Shown here: piece by piece, positions 61,104-64,000 of the stretch | How positions within the stretch are numbered: the stretch's first letter is position 1 | Layout: the number at the start of each line of letters is the position of its first letter | NCBI GenBank assembly: GCA_033485155.1 | Contig: JAWQJJ010000003.1 | Location: 124,001 to 188,000, forward strand | Source: Methanomassiliicoccus sp. | Lineage (GTDB): Archaea > Thermoplasmatota > Thermoplasmata > Methanomassiliicoccales > Methanomassiliicoccaceae | DNA: 64,000 nt | Direction of reading: 5' to 3' | The notes under the pieces: generated by a model | Databases searched by the model: none | Told to the model about the DNA's origin: nothing | What the model saw: only the letters and a program-made list of their open reading frames with translations | Made by a program: the position numbers and the translations under genes

Positions 61104-63323
61104 TTACTTCACGGTGAACGTCACCGTCTTGGTCATGGCATTGCCGGCATTGTCCACCGCCTTAACCGTAACGGTATGGCTGCCTACCCCTAACGCGTTC
61201 ACCGTGGTGTAGCTGGTCTGCGAAGAGGACAACTGAACCCACGAGCCTCCGTCCCTCACGATCTGGAAGTAGGCGATGCCGGAGGCATCGCTCGCCGTCC
61301 ACGAGATCGTGGGGTGCGTGGCGGTCGTGGTCGCGCCGTTGGATGGCGAGACGATCGTCAACGACGGTGCAGTGGTGTCCGCGGAAGCGGTCGAGACCGA
61401 GAAGACTACGGTGGCGTCCTTGTAGTTGCCGGCGTTGTCCATAGCTCTAACGGTGACGGTGTGCGAGCCGCTGGCCAGCGAGTTCACCGTGGTGTAACTG
61501 GTCTGCCCTGATGACAGCTGAACCCACGAGCCTCCGTCCCTCACGATCTGGAAGTAGGCGATGCCGGAAGCATCGCTCGCCGTCCACGAGATCGTGGGAT
61601 GATCCACGGTTATCGTCGATCCGGTTACCGGCGACGTGATGGTTAGGGAAGGAGGAGTGTAATCGGTAGCGATGATAGACGTCGTGAACGTTGCAGTTGC
61701 GTCCTTGTAGTTGCCGGCGTTGTCCACCGCCCTGACCGTCACCACATGCCCGCCCTGAGATAGGCTGCCGATCGTGAGGTTCGTTGAGCTAGAGGACACC
61801 ATGGTCCACTGGCCACCCTCTGTCCTGACCAGGTAGGCCGCAATGCCTGAACCGCTATCGGCTCCGGACCACCTCACGTCTACCGAAGTGGACTTAATCG
61901 ATGAACCGCTGGTGGGAGATACAATAGCTACCTGAGGACCATCCGCATCCACGGTGACAGCTTTAGACATGGAGGCTGTCGACCCGGCGCTGTTCATGAC
62001 CTGCATGCCGATAACATAGGAACCGCTCTGAGAGTAGCTATGACTGGCGACCTTGGCGGTCGTCCATGCCGTATCATATGTTCCGTCATTGTTCCAGTCC
62101 CATCGAACTTGTAATTTGGATGAGACGTCCTGCGAGTCCGAGCAAGCCGACGCATCGACTGAGAAGGCGGTGCTGCCGTTGCCCAGGGTCGGCGTTACAG
62201 TGAACGATGCGCTAGGGCCAGCGCTCCCGGTGTAGGGATAGCCGGCGGTGCCGGTCAGTACCATCGAGGTGATTATCTGCCCCCCGTTGGAAAAGATGGC
62301 CTGTTCGCCATAGCTGTAGCGGACCAGGGGATACGCTTTGTTATTCCCCAGCTCGCCCCAGTACAGAGGTTTGCCATCGGCCTGAGCCCATTGCTCAGGT
62401 GTTGCGAAATTGCTCACATCGGTGTTCGAAGCATAGTAATGCCTGGAGGCGATCTCGAACGGCACCGTTCCGGTGCAGAGGTCGAAATCGCTCTTCCCCC
62501 ATCCGAACATCAATCCCAACCCGGCCACACCCATGGTTCGCGGGTGCGAGGATGCATCGGCGGTGTCTTCGGCGACCGAACAGGCCCAGGTGTGGAAAGC
62601 GGTCTTGCCGCCATTGCCACTCCAATATTTCGCCCAGCAGTAGTCGTGGTCCGGTTCGTTAAATAGGTCAAATATCGCGATCCCCTTTAGACCATCTAGT
62701 GCCGCCATTACATTGTTACAGTAACGGACATAGGCCTGGTAAGCGGAACTGGAGGCTGAGAACACCGACCCAGAACCGCCGAATTGGTAGGCTGGATAGT
62801 CCTGAGTTCCGGCGAGGACGAGGACTATCCATATATTGTGGGCCTCGGCCGCGGCCTCCATGGTCTTGAGCAACGATATGAAAGCGTCGTGATGGTTGGC
62901 CCATGCATCGTATTGTATGCTTGTACCCCAGGTATCACCGGCCCCGATGCGCACTGTGTTGCAGTGGTAGTAGGCGAGAAGAGCGAAGTACCGATCGAAG
63001 AAGTGGGCCGCGGTATCGGAGGGCGAGACCGCGCTGTAGCTGCCGGTGTCCGGTCCGTTGAACACCGAGCTCTTGCCCGCGTACTGGGTCTGGCCTTCGA
63101 TGTAGGCGAGGATGGCGTACTGCAGAGCTGTGGTGTCTACCACGCCAAAAAAGTCGTTGGACGGGGCCTGACCATCGACCAAAATATTGGAACCTTGGAC
63201 CGAGACCATGCCATAGCTCGATGAAGCAGAGGCGATTGGAAAAGTTACTGTAAGTAAGGTACTTGACAGCAGCAGCACTAGCACAAACAAGGTGGCTGTC
63301 ATTTTTTGTTTTATCTTTACCAT
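61104..63323 (-). CDS. Secreted GH5-like glycoside hydrolase with PKD and Ig-like domains
   Basis: A 739-residue exported enzyme. A signal peptide occupies 1-33. Residues 50-350 look like a TIM-barrel cellulase-superfamily domain: the acid/base Glu223 is in FDLFNEPDH and the nucleophile candidate Glu324 is in LYWGELGNN. A PKD domain follows (WDWNNDGTYDTAWTTA), then three Ig-like modules of 90-95 residues, the last two nearly identical. There is no C-terminal anchor, so it is released or bound by its repeats. It would cut beta-linked glycans; the substrate is unknown. A TATA-like box lies about 25 bases before the ATG. Confidence 0.82.
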   Translation of the reverse strand: MVKIKQKMTATLFVLVLLLSSTLLTVTFPIASASSSYGMVSVQGSNILVDGQAPSNDFFGVVDTTALQYAILAYIEGQTQYAGKSSVFNGPDTGSYSAVSPSDTAAHFFDRYFALLAYYHCNTVRIGAGDTWGTSIQYDAWANHHDAFISLLKTMEAAAEAHNIWIVLVLAGTQDYPAYQFGGSGSVFSASSSAYQAYVRYCNNVMAALDGLKGIAIFDLFNEPDHDYCWAKYWSGNGGKTAFHTWACSVAEDTADASSHPRTMGVAGLGLMFGWGKSDFDLCTGTVPFEIASRHYYASNTDVSNFATPEQWAQADGKPLYWGELGNNKAYPLVRYSYGEQAIFSNGGQIITSMVLTGTAGYPYTGSAGPSASFTVTPTLGNGSTAFSVDASACSDSQDVSSKLQVRWDWNNDGTYDTAWTTAKVASHSYSQSGSYVIGMQVMNSAGSTASMSKAVTVDADGPQVAIVSPTSGSSIKSTSVDVRWSGADSGSGIAAYLVRTEGGQWTMVSSSSTNLTIGSLSQGGHVVTVRAVDNAGNYKDATATFTTSIIATDYTPPSLTITSPVTGSTITVDHPTISWTASDASGIAYFQIVRDGGSWVQLSSGQTSYTTVNSLASGSHTVTVRAMDNAGNYKDATVVFSVSTASADTTAPSLTIVSPSNGATTTATHPTISWTASDASGIAYFQIVRDGGSWVQLSSSQTSYTTVNALGVGSHTVTVKAVDNAGNAMTKTVTFTVK
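61233..61313 (-). repeat. Direct repeat, copy 1 (third Ig module)
   Basis: This 81-base stretch matches 61518-61598 with one difference, 285 bases (95 codons) away. It encodes the central strands of an Ig-like module, including IVRDGGSWVQLSS. Such near-identity points to a recent duplication. Confidence 0.85.
61518..61598 (-). repeat. Direct repeat, copy 2 (second Ig module)
   Basis: The partner of 61233-61313, with one G/A change at the middle. Outside this core the two modules differ by synonymous and conservative changes. Confidence 0.85.
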
Positions 63324-63343
63324 GTTCTGGTCCCTCTATTACT

Positions 63344-63356
63344 ATGCATATTTGGG
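63344..63356 (-). promoter_or_regulatory. TATA box for the GH5-like gene
   Basis: The minus strand reads AAATATGCATA, about 25 bases before the ATG at 63323. A GAGGG motif lies 9 bases before the same ATG. Confidence 0.45.
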
Positions 63357-63533
63357 AAAGGACAGAGCTTGATCGCGTCAGGAATGATCTCTGAGCTCAG
63401 GTCGGATGTTCGGGCGCTCTCGTCAAGATCAGTCGGCCAAACCTGGATCAGGTGGCCTTCGAGCACTATGCTTTTTGAGACGGGGCGGAACCTTTCACGA
63501 AAACATCGACATTTCTCATTCTAGCCTATCCCA

Positions 63534-63776
63534 TTACTCGCTAAACGTGACAAAATCACAATTATTAAAGTTAGTGTTAATATTATAAGAAACAAAATTA
63601 AATTGATTGATCGGTCGACGTTCAAGCATTGATCCTCTTGCAGGGTTCGAAGAGAACCCGCCTTCCATCCTGATTATGCTCGAAAGTGCCGCCTGCCACC
63701 AAGCTGGATGTTGCCATTCCTCCGTACTCAGGTCAGCGAGCGGTCCAAGACAATTGAGTACGTTTCCGTTACTCAT
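63534..63776 (-). CDS. Possible small protein with strong ribosome-binding site
   Basis: An 80-residue frame with GGGAGG 6 bases before its ATG, the best SD motif in this end of the window. Residues 1-50 look protein-like (LADLSTEEWQHPAWWQAALS), but the last 25 are N/F-rich and read into an A/T-rich zone. It may be a truncated gene that lost its end, or a chance frame. No family recognised. Confidence 0.3.
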   Translation of the reverse strand: MSNGNVLNCLGPLADLSTEEWQHPAWWQAALSSIIRMEGGFSSNPARGSMLERRPINQFNFVSYNINTNFNNCDFVTFSE

Positions 63777-63936
63777 AGCAGTCCTCCCTCTGGAATGTTC
63801 TAGCCGATCTTACCCATCACCTGCTAAAATGCCCCAGAGGATAAGATGGATATGTCGAGCATTATGCCAGCCACCCATACGGCCTGCTGAGATCATTACT
63901 AGACATGAAGTAATAAGTGGCGTTTCCCGGTATCAA

Positions 63937-64000
63937 ATGATTCACGTTATCGAGAAGGCCAACCCTGATGTGGCCCAAGTAATGGATCCATATCCTTTGT
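63937..64000 (+). CDS. Possible gene start at the window edge
   Basis: An ATG at 63937 opens a frame (MIHVIEKANPDVAQVMDPYP) that runs to the window end without a stop. A TAATAAG core lies about 25 bases upstream, which would suit a leaderless transcript. Too little is visible to name it. The rest of 63324-63936 holds no other gene. Confidence 0.3.
   Translation, partial: MIHVIEKANPDVAQVMDPYPL

Noticed and set aside
63640-63662. GTTCGA sequence that looked like a tRNA T-loop
   Set aside because: It sits in a short hairpin (GGGTTC/GAACCC) with no acceptor, anticodon or D arm around it.

Overview
The window is a gene-dense, GC-rich piece of an archaeal chromosome. Archaeal markers include ribosomal protein L10e, RNase P subunit 4 (Rpr2/RNP4), diphthamide synthase Dph2, the preQ0/archaeosine genes queD-queC-queE, an archaeal-type threonyl-tRNA synthetase, mevalonate kinase, geranylgeranyl reductase and a tetraether-lipid synthase-like radical SAM protein. 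A gene resembling methanogen marker protein 4 (MtxX) points to a methanogen. The mix of genes fits a Methanomassiliicoccales-like Thermoplasmata, but that order-level placement is inference. Many genes have an A/T-rich TATA-like box about 25 bases before the start codon, so leaderless transcription looks common. Others have clear Shine-Dalgarno (SD) motifs, GGAGG or GGTGA.

Layout. 1-2.7 kb: a partial membrane protein, a flavodoxin, an ACT-domain protein, an orphan degenerate receiver and a DUF1294 protein. 2.7-10 kb: arginine biosynthesis, argC-argJ-argB-argD leftward and argG-argH rightward. 10-15.7 kb: an unknown protein, a ThiD-ThiN fusion, a glycosyltransferase/DedA-like/glycosyltransferase cassette and a membrane FKBP. 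15.8-22.4 kb: thrS, then a tight four-gene operon with the parts of a bacterial partner-switching stress module (membrane SpoIIE phosphatase, RsbW-like kinase, STAS antagonist) plus a metallo-beta-lactamase-fold protein with a signalling-like tail, and a GNAT enzyme. 22.6-25.7 kb: a 1015-residue secreted beta-helix protein. 26-30.5 kb: leuA-leuC-leuD-leuB. 30.6-31.1 kb: a frameshifted gene remnant. 31.1-32.9 kb: queDCE. 33.5-39.4 kb: mtxX-like, dph2, rpl10e, a winged-helix regulator, a CMD-family protein, rnp4 overlapping a CRM-domain gene, and serS. 39.5-42.2 kb: a Kef-type antiporter and an MscS channel. 42.2-43 kb: a long non-coding gap with a possible structured RNA. 43-47.1 kb: a 1381-residue surface protein with a lamin-tail domain. 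47.2-52 kb: a TrmB regulator divergent from a lipid operon (tetraether synthase, 57-residue ferredoxin, geranylgeranyl reductase), then mevalonate kinase. 52-57.5 kb: small unknowns, an MFS transporter, an aminotransferase and an SLC13-type carrier. 57.5-64 kb: a 49-residue charged protein and several envelope or secreted proteins, including a GH5-like hydrolase with Ig-like repeats.

The most unusual points are the complete partner-switching module in an archaeon, which has no sigma factor for it to control; the Tes-ferredoxin-GGR operon with a ferredoxin gene short enough to be missed; two genes (dph2 and an MFS transporter) whose best starts are CTG codons behind strong SD motifs; the 254-base overlap of rnp4 with its neighbour; and a TATA-preceded structured RNA candidate at about 42.52-42.61 kb. 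No tRNA, rRNA, CRISPR array or intact insertion sequence was recognised by eye.
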